Source: Puccinia triticina
Taxonomy: Eukaryota; Basidiomycota; Pucciniomycetes; Pucciniales; Pucciniaceae
Assembly: GCF_026914185.1 (NCBI RefSeq)
Contig: NC_070571.1
Span: forward strand, 1,674,001-1,738,000
Direction of reading: 5' to 3'
Length of the DNA stretch: 64,000 bases
The notes below the pieces were generated by a model. It ran no database searches. It saw nothing but the letters and a program-made list of their open reading frames with translations, and was not told where the DNA came from. This document shows, one piece after another, positions 52,704 to 63,666 of the stretch; within the stretch, counting starts at the first letter, position 1, and the number at the start of each line of letters is the position of its first letter. The position numbers and the translations under genes are program-made.

Positions 52704-53640
52704 CTAATGTAAAACAGCATGTCTCAAGCCTTGCCGTTGGTACTCAACCTTGGGTAGCTTTGCGGGTGCTAGATCGGTGGCCAAGCATTTGGGCTTGATG
52801 ATATTTTGTTTAGTCTTCTTGACTTTGCCCAAGGTCTTTTCCCCTTCAATAATCTGTTGCTGATTGCTAGTCTTCCCAACTTTGAATTGTATCTTCAACT
52901 CGCCCAACGCTTTTTGTTTGAGATCAGTTGGCTTTTCCGCTCCAGAGCAAGCGCCAACAGTTGCTTTGGCCGCTCCAGATGGAGCACCAATGGTTGCTTG
53001 AGCCGCTCCAGATGGAGGGCTCACAATTGCTTGAGATTTCTTGAGCTTTGTTGGAGCAGGGGCGACCTCCGTGTCATTCAAAATCACTACCTTCGGTACT
53101 TGCTTCTCCAGAACAACTGTACGCCTTAGATCCTTGCTATAATATGAAAAGATCTTAATCTAGAGCTTGTAGCAGCTCAACAACCAACACCCCAGCCTAC
53201 AAACACATTCTTTGCTCATGCCCATAGCGTGCCAAAAAGAGGCTCCTCCCGCCCAGAAACTGTGGCCCAGGAGGCCGTGGTAGCCGGCCGCCGAGAAAAC
53301 CGAGTTAACCGCGTTCTTCACATTGCGTCGGGTTAGAAGTTGTTGTATGTTGACTTTTTTGTAGCCAAAAAGAGATGTGTTAGCGTTCCCGACCTCTTTC
53401 AACCTACGTTTTAAAGCCCCCACCCCACGGGACATAAACATGTCCAATTGTTCTGTCGGGATCAGGAACTGTGGGGTGCCTGGAGCCACTGTCTTTGCTG
53501 ATCGCAGTGATAGGGTCGCCTCCGGCCCAAACAAGGCGTCCGAGGAGAAAACAACATTGGATGTGAGCAGCGACGTCTCGAAGTGTAGTGTGCCAAACAG
53601 AGAAGGAAAAACAACATACATATATGTGGGTGGAAATCCA
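52704..53640 (-). pseudogene. tyrosine-recombinase (Crypton/DIRS-like) fragment
   Basis: Minus strand: ALKRRLKEVGNANTSLFGY and NAVNSVFSAAGYHG, then GHSFWAGGASFWHAMG and CRLGCWLLSCYKL. This is the carboxy-terminal half of a tyrosine recombinase. The HxxR box reads HSFW (Arg to Trp at 53255-53253; one CpG transition from CGG would do it). The codon after CYKL is TAG (53162-53160), where the catalytic Tyr of LYI is expected. In the same frame it continues KDLRRTVVLEKQVPK, then degenerate SPPSGAAQATIGAPSGAAKA repeats and a Lys-rich tail to 52704. It mediates site-specific recombination in Cryptons and DIRS-like elements. It is inactive here and stands where copia RT should be. Confidence 0.65.
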
Positions 53641-54582
53641 ACGTGATCAAGGTGTTGAGGCGTGTAAAATTCATGTATCTTTGTGAATTGGTTTAGTTTT
53701 CCGGGTGAATACAGCATTGTAAAACAAGGTTTGTAACCTGTATCCCGTAAAAATACATTTCTGAATTCAAATGATGAAATTCCAAAGGTGGTTTCACCGT
53801 TTTTCAACCAGTATGGAGTTTGGACTGCTCCAATTAAGCGACGCGGATGGTAGAATGTTGATTAAAGAAGACGCAAATTTTGCTGCTTCGTCCCAATATT
53901 TGAGAGGAACTGCACATTGTGCGAGCATGCACCGCATTTTCATTAACAATGTCTGATTGAATCGTTCGGCTAGTCCGTTTGTTTGTGGGGAGTTCGCCGG
54001 TCCTTGTTCGAGACAAATTTCACGCTGAGACAAAAAATTCTTGAAAACAATTGATCCAAATTCTCCTCCACGATCAGTATGAAGAATCGATGGCGTAATG
54101 TCCAAGATATTTTTGATCTCATTGAGATAAGACATTATTTTAGTATCCGATTCCGATTTCTTCTGCATCAAATAAATTCGGTTAAATCGCGAGAAATCGT
54201 CGATTAGGACCAAAATGTACCAAAAAGATCCTTGAGAATTTGGAGACACCTGCAAAACATCCATGTGAATCATCTTGAACGGCGAAGACGCAGAAGGGAG
54301 AGGATTGCTATGTGAAGAACGCTTTAGTTTAGCCATTCTACACACCTCACAATTTATCAAAGAACCCAATTTTCCACGTGAGATCTTCATTAATTCGAAG
54401 AATTTGTTCAAATAGACGTCGGAAGGATGGCCTAAAATGATGTGCCAGTCTTTAAGCGAGTTGCTTTCCTTAAGTGAAAGCAGTGACATCGAAGTAATTA
54501 CGCTCGACCCGGATGAAACATAAAGATCTCCGGTCCGAGGAAAGCGTTCAATTACAGTAGATCCCATATACACCAAGAACAT
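53641..54582 (-). pseudogene. copia element B, GAG-pre-integrase and integrase
   Basis: DWHIILGHPSDVYLNKFF and INCEVCRMAKLKRSSH form the pre-integrase zinc-binding region. The core follows with MDVLQVSPNSQGSFW (first Asp), ILHTDRGGEFGS (second Asp) and TNGLAERFNQ (Glu). The frame is open from 54582 to 53794, stopping at VEKR. The next 150 bp have a weak continuation. Confidence 0.85.
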
Positions 54583-54764
54583 CTTGTTCTTGTGTAAGCA
54601 CTGGAAACCGTGATCTTCAAGTTGAGAAACCGAAATAAGATTACATTTTCCGGAGGGAGCAAAATAAACTGGATAGATGTTGTACTTTCCAAATCACATG
54701 GACCCGATATGAGTGATGTCTATAGACCCAGAATAAGTTCGCATAGTCTTATTCACTGGTTGTA

Positions 54765-54990
54765 AATTAGACAGAAGTCAAGCGTCGGACACTGTTGATT
54801 TAGATGCACCGGTGTCAAGCACTAACCGGATCTTCTCATTGTCAATCGGACCAACATGGAATGTAGCTTCATCCTCAACGAAGAACCCAGTATCTTCTGC
54901 TTCACCAATCATTTCCTCGGAAACAGCTTCAGCAACGTCTTCATCGTCTGATTCTTCGACTGAATTTAACCGCTGAGAGCGCAACTTTAT
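54765..54990 (-). pseudogene. copia element B, protease
   Basis: An acidic linker followed by IRLVLDTGASKSTVSDA at about 54835-54790. DTGAS is the catalytic Asp motif of the retroelement aspartic protease. The link to integrase is broken by stops. Confidence 0.8.
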
Positions 54991-55296
54991 TAAGGATTCG
55001 ATAAGTTGATCAAGTTCTTGATCACTTGTTTTCGCCTTAACGTTTGAAGAAGCGGAAGATGAAGTAGCTCAATTTTCGGTCGGAACGACGTTTCTAAACT
55101 TCTTTTCGATAGCCTTAAATTTTTCCTTGTTAGGTCGAACAAACGGTTTCGATGATAAAGCATTAATTGACGCAGAACTGGAAGTAGTTTGTTGAAGTCG
55201 ACTATGCTCGAGACCCATACGGATAGCTAGCTTTTCAAAAGTAAAGGGAGTGACCTCATAGAGATTTTGAATGAGGCCGTTTAGAGATTCATCAAA

Positions 55297-55818
55297 TCAA
55301 AAACTCTTGAGGAAAAAAATTCCAGCCATTGCAGTGTCGATCTGAGTGTTTGGAGTGGAAATTTGAGCTGATTTGAGAGACGTATACATAGTTTGAAATT
55401 TACTGATGTGATCGGCAATTGATGAACCGGGAATAAAGTCAAGATGAATGAGTGCATAAAGCTTGTCACCAAGCTTTATCAATGATTTTTCACCGCATGC
55501 TGCAGCTAAGTCCTCCATGGCTTTGGCGAACGTATCGACTGCTTGAACGACAGGGAATAATTTGGCGGACACGCATACTTCAAGGAGAGTATAAGCGTTT
55601 GACGTTTTCTTTCGGAACTTCTTCTCGTTCTTGTGAAGTTCGCACCACACCGGATCAAAAACCTCCTCATCGCCTCGTCCAGTAACAAGATGTTTAAACG
55701 ACTCCTTCCACTCCGGCCAATTATCGCGACGGAGCTTGGTAATTCGAATCTTGTCTGTTCGATGATCATTATCACTTGAAGACAAATCATCTCGATTGAT
55801 TACCGGAGGTTCTGCCAT
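55297..55818 (-). pseudogene. copia element B, gag
   Basis: The ATG at 55818 starts MAEPPVINRDDLSSSDNDHR. The core has KLRRDNWPEWKESFKHLV and SIADHISKFQTMYTSLKS, the UBN2-type gag pattern. Similarity continues in other frames to about 55050, so at least one frameshift lies near 55300. Confidence 0.8.
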
Positions 55819-55880
55819 CTTGTTCGTATTTTATCTAGAAGTGTTTTCTAATTTTGAGTTCTTATACTGTCAAGTAATAA

Positions 55881-55892
55881 CTCTCGCTACCA
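55881..55892 (-). promoter_or_regulatory. primer-binding site of copia element B
   Basis: On the minus strand TGGTAGCGAGAG directly follows the 5' LTR. It begins TGG as the complement of a tRNA CCA end and resembles the initiator-tRNA-type sites of copia elements. Confidence 0.7.
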
Positions 55893-56547
55893 TGTAAAAA
55901 TGATATGAGATTACTTTATTGAAACAGTATTTAACAAAGAACTCAATAATAGTAAATACACTTTTTGAATAATAAAAATAGATTGTTAGATCGGTTTTTT
56001 AAACTTCACGGAGCTAGTAGTAAAGGGAAAAAATACCTCAAAGAAATGAACCGCAGCGAACAAAAATCTTGGCACAAAGCACAACGACGTTGTCGAATAA
56101 GCAACAGGAATATCACAACGAAAACAGCCTAAAGTTTTATGAACGAAACAATGCGATGTTAATAACTAGGAACGATTGTTGTTAATGAGAATGCTCGAAA
56201 GAACTACCTGCCCAGAAGCTGCTTCTAGCTCCTCCTAGATGCTTAGCGATGACGAGAGTTGAGTTTTGAGCTTTTGATTTGATTGATGAGGAACGAAGAA
56301 GAAAGACCTCGAGTAGTTGTTGTCTGATGATCGATTGGTGATGAGATCAACGAGATTGGATGATGGAGAAGAGTGATGAAGAAAAGAAACGGGGAAGAAT
56401 TGAGTTTATCGGCGAAGAGAAAGAATAGAGTTCGAGATCTGAGTTTAGCCCATGTGGTCCGATCAATCAACATGATAACGCATGTACGCGTCATCCGTAT
56501 GCATAGACCATGCATAGCGCGAGATTAAACTAGCTTAAACTTTGACA
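55893..56547 (-). mobile_element. copia element B, 5' LTR (655 bp)
   Basis: The same length as the 3' LTR, with six differences, five of them CpG transitions in TpCpG (either strand). It is followed by GTTTG at 56548-56552. Confidence 0.9.
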
Positions 56548-56726
56548 GTTTGTGTCTACCTTCCCGCTTGGTAACGCCGGATCATGCAGGACCACCTTGA
56601 TGTTTTTCTGCAATGATTCTGCCATGAAGCTCCCGATTGGCTTGTTGCTGAGGAGGTCAAAGATCCAGCTGCTCGCACCCAAACCTTTCATGAGTTTTGC
56701 AAACCAGCTGCTCAGACTTATCGCGC
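56548..56726 (-). pseudogene. ABCB10/MDL1-like transporter fragment, 5' part
   Basis: Minus strand: GAISLSSWFAKLMKGLGASS and WIFDLLSNKPIG match the end of the transmembrane domain of mitochondrial-type ABCB transporters (family pattern LSSFYSELMKGLGAGxRLxELL). Then SFMAESLQKNIKVVLHDPAL resembles the Q-loop region of the nucleotide-binding domain. The Walker A region that should lie between is missing, so the fragment had already lost sequence. The copia element inserted into the codons for DTNT. Confidence 0.55.
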
Positions 56727-57660
56727 CTGCCTCCGGTCACGTGGGCCATGAAGGTGATATCTGCTCAGCTACCGTGATGGACCTGGGGGGGGAGGGGGGT
56801 GTATCAGGATGAAACCTGACGGACATGGGTGTTCTCAAGAACCTGATGGCATGTCCTTCGACATGACCCAAGGCCAGGCCGGGGCTCAAAAATGTAGAAG
56901 CAGGCCAGAGCAACAAAAGGGCAGGATGGAGGCCCCGGAGGGAGCCACCGGCCCTCTTGCCCTCGCGGCGTAGTGGTCTCAAGACTCATGGCTGGCGATC
57001 CAACAAATGGCGCGGCAGGGACAAACCCGGGCCAGTCATTATGGATGCTCAGGCATGCGAGGGTCCCGGGGGACTCCTGTTGGCGCCTCCGAGCCTCGTG
57101 CCGACCCAGTGTAGGTCATGGGGGTGATGGGGGGGCGGTGGCTCATGTATGCGCCACGGCGTTGCAATTATGGTTCCCAAGGGGCGCCGATTTGGCGTGG
57201 CTGTTTTTCCCAAGTTGGTGGCGCCCCGCCCCCTCTCGATTGGCCCCGCGGTGGAAGCTTTTTGAGTCGTAGTAAGTGCCACACAGGTCAAATACACATC
57301 AGGGGCGTGGCGGTGACATTGTTGTCAAGGATATGTATGTACATGCAAGCAGAGTCAAGGGCAAGGCTTCAGGCGAGCTTGCTGGTAGATGGGGTATAAA
57401 AGGGGGGGTACTCCTTGTCTTTGGATAATCCTCCAGGCTTCCTCTGCTGCTGTACTTCCAGCATGCGGTTTGTCCTCACCCCCTCCGCTGTTGCACTTGC
57501 ACAGTTTGAGGGGCTAAACTTGTTGGCCCCCCTTTGCATAATGCCTTTAATGCGGCGCGCTGGGGGTCATCCTCTCACCGTTTTTTAACCCTGCTAGACA
57601 GGGATAGACGGTGAGCCACGGTGCATCAGCTTGCTGATGTTAGGTGGCTGGTTGCAGGTT
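56727..57660 (+). mobile_element. LTR-like promoter region with TATA box
   Basis: A GC-rich stretch, then TATAAAAG at 57395, then a C/T-rich region with paired inverted repeats (caccgttttttaaccctgctagacagggatagacggtg). This resembles the U3-R-U5 order of a retroelement LTR, but no partner copy or exact ends are found. Confidence 0.4.
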
Positions 57661-57671
57661 GTTGTTAAATT

Positions 57672-57800
57672 GTGTTTTTTTTGTTGTTTTGGACATTTGT
57701 AGAGGGAAAAACCTTCATTTTTTTTTGTGGAAGTTGTAGAGGGAAAACCCTTGATTTTTTTTGTGATTTTTGGAGATTTCTAGGGGAAACCCTTGAAGTT
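57672..57800. repeat. imperfect about 40-bp tandem repeat GTAGAGGGAAAACCCTTGA
   Basis: Three diverging copies of tagagggaaaacccttgattttttttgtg follow one another just before the hAT copy 5 exon. Confidence 0.6.
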
Positions 57801-57829
57801 TTGTTTTGTGATTCAGAGGCTTTAATAAA

Positions 57830-58320
57830 CTTGGATTTGATACCCCCTATTGCACAGCTTGCATTGGCTGCCCAATTGGGTCAGTCCTCAAGCAATCCGC
57901 TTGCATTATGGCTATCTTCTAGCCTCATTTTAGATGATGGCTCCCCAATTAATGCACTTAAGTGGTGGATCCAACAAAATTGTGTGGGAAATAGGTTATA
58001 ACCATGGTGGGCTTGTCCAAATGGCCATTGATGTCCTCAGTTGCCCAGGTTAGTAATTATAATTTGACATATGTTTGGGCTGCATATATGACTCTGATTG
58101 AATCTAGCTACCTCTGTCAATGTTGAGCGGGCTTTCTCATTTGGATGGGATTATGTATTGGAAAAAAGACACCGCTTCAGTCCAGTTTCTATCAGCAGGA
58201 TGATGTCTGTCGCTTTTTATCAAAAAACAACTTGATCACCCCCGGTATGGTCAGAAGGTGGAAGGAAGTGCTCCAAGAAAAAAAAAGTGTAAATCAAAGA
58301 GCAAAGTTCAAGATCCACTG
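57830..58320 (+). pseudogene. hAT transposase copy 5, dimerisation domain
   Basis: First exon: IPPIAQLALAAQLGQSSSNP and INALKWWIQQN, a frame break at about 57985, then AIDVLSCPG at about 58048. The second exon (from about 58108) has VNVERAFSFGWDYVLEKRH, then a one-base shift into VAFYQK. Same domain as copies 3 and 4. The GGGTCAG element begins 20 bp after the last coding sequence. Confidence 0.75.
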
Positions 58321-58512
58321 TGATCATGCGATAAAATTTGGGTCAGCCTAAATGCACTCCAAACTTTTACTTTGTGCACTCCACATTTTTGGCTTTGGGG
58401 GGCCAGCACTCCAAAAAATTTGGAGTGCCTTGATTTTGTACTCCCAAAACATGGAGTCCCCAGATGGGCACTCCATGCTTATTTGAGTACACAAATGGGT
58501 ACTCAAAAATTG

Positions 58513-59640
58513 GGGTCAGCATTTATGCACACCAAAGAAATACCACATGCACACCATTTTTGGTGTGCATTAGTGTGCACTCCAAGAAATTGGAGTGCAC
58601 ACCCATGCACTACAAGAAATTGGAGTGCACACCCATGCACTCCAAAGAAATGGAGTGCACACCCACGCACTCCAAAAAATTGGAGTGCACACTCATGCAC
58701 ACCAAAAAATTGGAGTACACACCCATACACTTCAAAAAAAACTTTGTGCACACTCATGCACTACCTGATTAGTAGTGGATTTCTATTTATTCCCACCCAT
58801 GGGAGGCTTCTAGTTGAATCCCACCCAGTCTAGCATGGAAATTCTATGTTACACTACACTTGTGGGAACTCTGTTTTAGCAAAGCTGTGCTCACAGCAGC
58901 CCCTTTGCCATAGTGTTAAGTCGCTGCTACCACCCCTACACTACAAAGATTTTGGCAGCAAAAAAATACAAAAACCCATTCCAAAGAGCTTTAAAAAAGT
59001 GTAGAAGGATTTTTTGTGACCTGTGCAAGTTGAATAAGAGCAGAGAAGATGCAATTCACCTAATTCTACCATAGAATTTAGTGGAATCCTGCAAAACTAC
59101 GCCACAACAATGCTTTGGTTAGCTTAGCTGGAACACCGTTGATCCTACAATTGAATATTAGTCTCATCAGGATATAATTGCTTCATTTATTCACTCCTTT
59201 TAGCTTGGTTAGTTCTGCCTCTTTTTTACATTGCTGGCTTCATTGATTTCACATGGATGCACCCCACTTTTTTCAAGTGATTGGGTGTGTGCCACAATTA
59301 TTGGGAGTGCATGAGTGTGCACTCTACTTTTTTGGAGGGATTGTGCACTCCAATTTATTGGAGTGCATGTGCATGGACTACAATTTCTTGGAGTGCATGG
59401 GTGTGCACTCCAATTTCTTGGAGTGCATGGGTGTGCACTCCAATTTCTTGGAGTGCATGGGTGTGCACTCCAATTTCTTGGAGTGCATGGGTGTGCACTC
59501 CAATTTCTTGGAGTGCATGGGTGTGCACTCCAATTTCTTGGAGTGCATGGGTGTGCACTCCAATTATTTGGAGTGCACACTAATGCACACCAAAAATGGT
59601 GTGCATGTGGTATTTCTTTGGTGTGCATAAAGGCTGACCC
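58513..59640. mobile_element. 1.1-kb element E, nested in D
   Basis: Ends GGGTCAGCATTTATGCACAC and GTGTGCATAAAGGCTGACCC. The inverted arms continue for over 200 bp as arrays of 30-bp units (58591-58770 and 59369-59575). The central 58780-59270 is unique AT-rich DNA without a recognisable gene. No clean target duplication. Confidence 0.8.
59369..59575. repeat. 30-bp tandem array, 7 nearly identical units
   Basis: Units of ggagtgcatgggtgtgcact plus ccaatttctt, exactly 30 bp, mostly identical. The other arm (58591-58740) holds five or six 30-bp units in the complementary orientation, more diverged. Confidence 0.9.
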
Positions 59641-60029
59641 AAAAGAAATTAATGTGCTGTGAAATGAAATGGCTACTTTGGGAAAGAAAATCATGTCTAA
59701 GATGAGATTTACCAACATGTGAAATGTAAATCATTGAGGGGGAATATGTGTGAAAACAAAACAGTCAAAAGTAGCTTTGCGCCTAGTATGAGCATGGATC
59801 TACATGTGAAACTAAAGTTTTACCGTGCTAAGTTGTGGTGTGATTGATTTCTACTGAGTGGACTATCACTGGTTTTCTGGGTGATAAAAAGACGTGAAAT
59901 CTGAGAGAAAATATTTAATTTAAAGTATTTGTGCTTAATGTATTTAATATGTAGTTTATAACGTACTATTATATTTAAAACTATACTATTTTGATGCTGT
60001 TGATGGTCAATTGATCTCACCACACTGGT

Positions 60030-60640
60030 ATGTGCCAGTCACTGAGGGGAGTAGCACCTCCTCTTGATGACCGGTCAGACTGTCACTGAATGGTCATCCA
60101 GAGGAGGTGTTATTCTCCTCGATGACCAGTTTGACCAGTCATCAAGAGATGTGACTCACCTTGATGACCGCTGATGACCGGTCATCAAGAGGTGTTATTA
60201 CCCTCTATGACCGGTCTGACCGGTCATTGAGAGATGTGACTCACCTTGATGACCGGTGATGACTGTTCATCAAGAGGTGTGAGTCCTTTTGATGACCGTT
60301 CATTGAGAGGAGGTGTTATTACCTTGATGACCGGTGTGACTGATCATCAAGGTGTGAGTCCCCTTGATGAGCGGTCTGTGCCGGTCATTGGGAGGTGTGA
60401 CCGGTCTGTGCCGGTCATCAAGAGGTGTGAGTCCCCTTGGTGACCGGCACAAACCGGTCATCAAGAGGAGATGTTACTCCCCTCGATGACCGGCACAGAC
60501 CGGTCATTGAGAGGTGTGAGTACCCTCAATGACTGGCGGTCTGACTGGCGGTCTGGCACAGACCGGTCATTGAGAGGAGATGTTAATCCACTCAATGCCG
60601 GTCTGTACCAGTCATGGAGATCAGGAGGTGTCAGCTGGCA
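60030..60640. repeat. GATGACCGGTCATC minisatellite of element D
   Basis: Units of 40-50 bp with tgatgaccggtcatcaagaggtg and the variant accggtctgaccggt. Same type as 32890-33780. Confidence 0.8.
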
Positions 60641-61109
60641 TCAAGTGGGGTGTGTTTGTACATAGCCCGGTTGAAGTTGTAGGCACTCCAGCTCTGGCTG
60701 GAGTGCACAGTACTGCACTCCCCTTTTGACGAGGAGAAATATCAGGAATGGAGCGCTGGGGGAATGCACTTCAATCTGATGGAGTGATACTCATGGGCAC
60801 TCATTACATTTCCTGGCCACTGGAGTTCTTTGTGGTGCAATCCAAAGAGTCTTGAGTCCCCGGTTCTGCACTCCAATTGACTTGGAGTACTCTAGTCTGT
60901 ACTCCAACAATCATTGGAGTGCACACTCCATACACTCACTTTTTGAGTGCTTTTGGGATTTTTTTGGAGTGCATTTATGAAATTTTTATTACAAGTTTTC
61001 ATACACAAATGCAAGAAAATTGTGGATTCAATAATCCAAGGTAATTATTTGATGAGATATTGTTATCTAAAAATATCTGGCTTGGGAATTGAAAAAGAAT
61101 TGCAGTTGT

Positions 61110-61260
61110 GTCAGATATAGTGAGGGTACCCGCAGCACTCACCGCGGGTACTGGCGGTACCTGTCCGCGGGTGTTGGCGGTACCTGTCCGCGGGTGTTGG
61201 CGGTACCTGTCCGCGGGTGTTGGCGGTACCTGTCCGCGGGTGTTGGCGGCAAGTCTAGTT
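61110..61260. repeat. 23-bp tandem repeat CGGTACCTGTCCGCGGGTGTTGG
   Basis: Copies start at 61155, 61178, 61201 and 61224. The flanks contain the usual gggtac/cgcgggt words. It cuts off the copia gag at 61315. Confidence 0.8.
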
Positions 61261-61315
61261 ATCTACAATATTACAAAATCACAGCGGGTGCCCGGACATG
61301 GCGTTGATGGTTGCC

Positions 61316-62029
61316 TCAATTTCCAGACTGCTGCGCCTGTGTCGCCAATGCCGTGGATGAGCTTGCAGAAGTGTCCTTGTCTCTAGACATGGTTGCTGAC
61401 ACAGCATCGTGGTGGGCGATATCCCTCATTTTTGTGATGATTTGCTTTGGATGAGATAGCATTTCAGCATTACTGATCAGGGTTTCCATTAGCAAGGGCC
61501 GTTTTCTCAAGATCCTTGCTATGATTGTGCAGCTGAGAATTGTGCCGGGAACGTCCAAGCCCATTGCGGCGAATTCAGCCAGCATGGATTCAAGTTGAGT
61601 TATGTAGTGGTTGATGTTGTTGTTATATTGTATGTCTTCCCACTTTCTCCATGCATGGTAGATAGCCAGGACTGAAGCTGAGGCGTACTCTCCTTTAAGT
61701 TCCTTCCACAGGGCAAACGCATCGTTGACATTCTCATCCGTAATGATGTGGTTATAAATGTTGTCCTCAATGTGCCTGCTGATGATCGCTGCCGCTCGCA
61801 CGTATTCCAACTTGGTTTGTTCTGAGGCGTTGGGGGTCAAAGGTTCCTCAATGCACTTCATTAAGCTTTTGACGGCAAGATAGGTTTTGACCTTGCGCTG
61901 CCAGATTGGAAAGTTCTATCCGTCAAAAGTTGGACATTTGAACAAGTCGCGCTCATTGCTAGTTGCGGTAGTGGAGCTTGCGGTGGTCAAGGAGGACGCA
62001 GCAGCAGGAGTTTGGCAAGTACCGGCCAT
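61316..62029 (-). pseudogene. copia gag fragment (element C)
   Basis: From an ATG at 62029: MAGTCQTPAAASS, then FKCPTFDG followed by TAG (61918-61916) and NFPIWQRKVKTYLAVKS. It continues open to 61316 with IISRHIEDNIYNHI, WRKWEDIQYNNNINHY and PGTILSCTIIARILRKRPL, the same gag type as element A. The zinc knuckle and all of pol are missing beyond 61316. The region 62030-62640 may be its leader and LTR. Confidence 0.8.
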
Positions 62030-63666
62030 GGAGTTCCGCTCTTAGTCGTGATAATGAGGTTGGTGGGTTCTGAGTCCCAAGACTGTAAATCTAAAAGAAT
62101 TCACAAGACTAAGATTGATTTCATCATTAGAATATGGGTCTATCTGACAGACTCAGAGACATAGAGAAAAAGAAAAACAATCAATGTACCTAAGAGCGGA
62201 ACAGGAGCCGACTCTGGTATGTGAGAGAGATTTTGATAAAGGGAATGACTGATTTAGCAGCTTGAACCACGAGATTGTGGACAAGGGCTGTTGCCTAAGA
62301 TGAGCAGCTGAATCTAATGTCAGCGCCTGAACTCCCAATGAGAAAGCTAAGGAGAAGTGTTCATTCTCTTACTTTTGCTCGTTCAGGCTTGGTATGTTGA
62401 CGTCCGCTGATACAAGTGAGTAGCGTTCCGGAGCTGCTGTGATCTGTAGTTATGACAGTTCTATCTATCAGCGGCCGACTAGCTTTGTGGGCTCTACATC
62501 AAAGGACTTACCACTCGTAGAGTTGGAGATCCGTTTGATGAGGCTGGAACCTGTTTGGTCTGAGTTGACTTCGGGTGATTGCTTGCTATAATAAGATTAA
62601 TGATCTTTATTTAGCAGCTCGCTCCTCAGCTTATGACAAACCCAAGGAGCACTACTTACCTGATCGGTGGTGTGCTTCTCTTGGGACGCTTATACTCTTC
62701 GTTGGGTGTAGACGTGGCTGAAAGAAGAGGAACAAAGTTTCAGCTATCGCCTACTCCTATTGTCTGGGGTCACATGCATATGCATGCGCCTGAAGGTTGC
62801 GCGGACTCACCATTTCCCCTTGCGGGGTTAGGGTTTTGCTCCTTGCGCTTCCTTTGCTCTGGGGCGAGCCCTGAGTCTTGACACAGGGCATGCCTGTCAA
62901 GGATGTGGTCCCTTAAATGGGGCTCTCACTTGTGGGGCTCTCCATGGGGAGACGTTACTTCAAACTTTTTGCGAGCTTGGCAGTACAGGTGGACATGCGC
63001 GGCTGGGGAATTAGTTGGGATGCTCATCATAACAACTCCAAATGGGAAATCACCATTAATTAAGCTTTGAGATTAATGTTAAAGCTTCTTTTTTTTTCAG
63101 TTCCCATTGCTATGGGGGTTCTCCAAATCGAGAATTACTTTGGGTTTATTCGCGGCAGCCCTGGATGTACGCAGGTGACTGCAGAGTAGCTCACCTCACC
63201 TCAAAGGCCCCTCAACATATCAAGTAATCTGGAAGAGGAAGGTAGAGGGAGGGTGAAAGAACTCCCGTAACCCATACTCGAGCAGCTTGTAGAGAACAGG
63301 AATCTCAGGCCGTTGTAGATAACTAAAGGAATTTGTTTCCAAGGTAGTTGTTAAAAGAGTCAACCAAAATACCCGGCGCCGGGAAGGCGCCAGGGAGAAT
63401 AAATTTCCCCAGCAGGGAAGAAGCATAAAGCGGCAGATTAGACGCCGGGCGCAAAGTAAATCCGTTAAAATAATGTACATCTTTCTATACGCATTGAGGC
63501 GGGCGATGCCCCAACTCAAGAACTATCATGGGCATCTGTTTTGATTTGCTGTACGCTCGAGCTAGAATGAAAAAGAGACCTGGAGCTACTGAGCAGTTTG
63601 CTTCATTTGTCGAATGTGCTCATTAATAAAATATCTGTTCCAAGTCCACCAGCAGATTTCAGCCAG
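62030..63666. other. unassigned region, possible LTR plus GC-rich spacer
   Basis: 62030-62960 may hold the leader/LTR of the preceding gag, but no second copy is available to define it. 63220-63520 holds an open frame with no known similarity and small inverted repeats such as ccggcgccggg. No gene is called. Confidence 0.35.

Larger units (their letters stand above)
58340..60990. mobile_element. GGGTCAG palindrome-array element D (right end decayed)
   Basis: It starts GGGTCAGCCTAAATGCA at 58340. The right part, 60030-60985, contains the GATGACCGG array and then the same subterminal sequence as 32560-32800, ending near ggagtgcattta (60967) without the final GACCC. Element E lies inside. 59641-60030 shows no known feature. 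Confidence 0.6.

Noticed and set aside
53160..53807. Reading the 215-codon frame as the copia reverse transcriptase
   Set aside because: No YVDD-type motif; the carboxy-terminal half has the HxxR-like box and Y position of a tyrosine recombinase.
59369..59575. Regular 30-bp direct repeats, CRISPR-like at first glance
   Set aside because: Units are directly adjacent with no spacers, in a fungal TIR element arm with a complementary array on the other side.
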